Assembly: GCF_032925565.1 (NCBI RefSeq)
Contig: NZ_CP136708.1
Location: forward strand, 2,604,001-2,668,000
From: Alteromonas sp. CI.11.F.A3
GTDB taxonomy: Bacteria; Pseudomonadota; Gammaproteobacteria; Enterobacterales; Alteromonadaceae
Direction of reading: 5' to 3'
Length of the DNA: 64,000 nt
The first letter of the stretch is position 1, and each line of letters starts with the position of its first letter. Below are positions 63,184 through 64,000 of this stretch, in pieces. Position numbers and translations under genes: made by a program. The notes beneath the pieces were generated by a model, which saw only the letters and a program-made list of their open reading frames with translations, was not told where the DNA came from and made no database searches.

Positions 63184-64000
63184 ATGACATGGCAAGTACT
63201 CCATGACAAAGTGAAGCACCATCTAGAATATATCTATGCGGACGTGCCCCTTGAGCATTCATTAGAAAGCTTAACCATGTCTTTAATGGAGACTATGGGC
63301 ATTAAGCCTGATGAAGATGTTTCGCTTCCTCAATCCCATTCTAATTATTGGGACGAGGAAGACATCATCATGATCACCTATGGCGATAGCGTTATTGATG
63401 GCGACGAGCGACCGCTCGTTACCCTTAATCGCTTTTTAAATCGTTATAGTAAGAACACCATCAATAATGTGCATATATTGCCTTTCTTTCCATACAGCTC
63501 AGACGATGGCTTTTCGGTTATCGACTATTCGAGTGTGAATGAAGCCTTGGGCAGTTGGGATGATATTGAAGCTATCGCCAAAGACTATGGATTAATGACC
63601 GATTTGGTTATTAACCATTGTTCAGCACGAAGCGTGTGGTTCGATAATTTCATTAAAGGTGAAGGCCCAGGTTCAGATTTCTTTTTTACCGGGGATCCAG
63701 CGGACGATTTATCTATCGTTACTCGTCCAAGGGTTTCTCCACTATTGCGTGAAACAGAAACTAAAGATGGTACTAAACACGTCTGGTGTACTTTCAGTCA
63801 CGACCAAGTCGATTTTGATTTCAGGAACCCTAAGGTACTTCTTACTTTCATTGATATCATTCGTTTGTATATCGATAAGGGCGCAAAAATATTCCGTTTA
63901 GACGCTGTGGCGTTTTTGTGGAAAATTGTTGGGACTAACTGTATTAACCTTCCTCAGACTCATGAGGTCATTCGGTTAATTCGTACGCTGATTGAACATG
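63184..64000 (+). CDS. GH13 sucrose-phosphorylase family enzyme, likely glucosylglycerate phosphorylase (partial)
   Basis: The ATG at 63184 opens a frame to the window end (272 codons, C-terminus missing). [18 protein letters not shown] is followed by the family signature [33 protein letters not shown] and [13 protein letters not shown], whose Asp is the catalytic nucleophile. GH13_18 includes sucrose phosphorylase and glucosylglycerate phosphorylase. Context with glycerate kinase and gpgS favours glucosylglycerate as substrate, yielding glucose-1-phosphate and glycerate. Confidence 0.85.
   Translation, partial: MTWQVLHDKVKHHLEYIYADVPLEHSLESLTMSLMETMGIKPDEDVSLPQSHSNYWDEEDIIMITYGDSVIDGDERPLVTLNRFLNRYSKNTINNVHILPFFPYSSDDGFSVIDYSSVNEALGSWDDIEAIAKDYGLMTDLVINHCSARSVWFDNFIKGEGPGSDFFFTGDPADDLSIVTRPRVSPLLRETETKDGTKHVWCTFSHDQVDFDFRNPKVLLTFIDIIRLYIDKGAKIFRLDAVAFLWKIVGTNCINLPQTHEVIRLIRTLIEH

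Overview
The window looks like chromosome of an Alteromonas-type marine gammaproteobacterium. The basis is gene content and order: gyrA, ubiG, nrdA-nrdB-yfaE; purC-bamC-dapA divergent from gcvR-bcp; hda next to a DUF2066 gene; purM-purN; a large DUF1974-type fadE; cmoA-cmoB; and a glucosylglycerate cluster. Base composition is moderately AT-rich. I could not run any search, so the genus is an inference.

Layout. 1-8.3 kb: core genes (gyrA 5' part, ubiG, the class Ia ribonucleotide reductase operon behind tandem NrdR boxes) and a two-component system. 8.4-14.6 kb: envelope and lipoprotein genes (two spondin-domain proteins, a large lipoprotein, a YHYH protein). 14.7-16.2 kb: an NAD-dependent epimerase behind a MerR-type promoter, and its merR gene. 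16.2-29.0 kb: an accessory island. 29.2-36.5 kb: a GST-like gene and an operon joining an ABC-2 transporter to a TonB-dependent receptor. 36.5-60.2 kb: mainly housekeeping genes. 60.2-64.0 kb: glycerate kinase, sugar-phosphoglycerate phosphatase, glucosyl-3-phosphoglycerate synthase and a GH13 phosphorylase that runs off the window.

The island at 16.2-29.0 kb is the most interesting part. Its genes all read on the minus strand and are separated by imperfect palindromes of about 70-115 bp that end in GTTAGGC/GCCTAAC-like 7-mers. Several stop codons, and two start codons, lie inside those 7-mers. This is the pattern of integron attC sites and gene cassettes. No integron integrase is visible on either side, so the array fits an integrase-less cassette cluster (CALIN). 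One cassette carries a two-gene SIR2-HerA module, a known type of NAD-depleting anti-phage defence. Others carry a GNAT acetyltransferase, a monooxygenase-like protein, an SMI1/KNR4-like protein, small membrane or secreted proteins, a cassette without a recognisable gene, and at least two decayed genes.

The array has been invaded repeatedly. There is an IS110/IS1111-type element sitting exactly at a cassette junction, an IS3 remnant, and a family of HUH/Y1 (RAYT-like) elements present as one full-length copy, one internally deleted copy, a 182-bp copy and a 120-bp MITE. Together these show how an autonomous element decays into small non-autonomous repeats within one locus.
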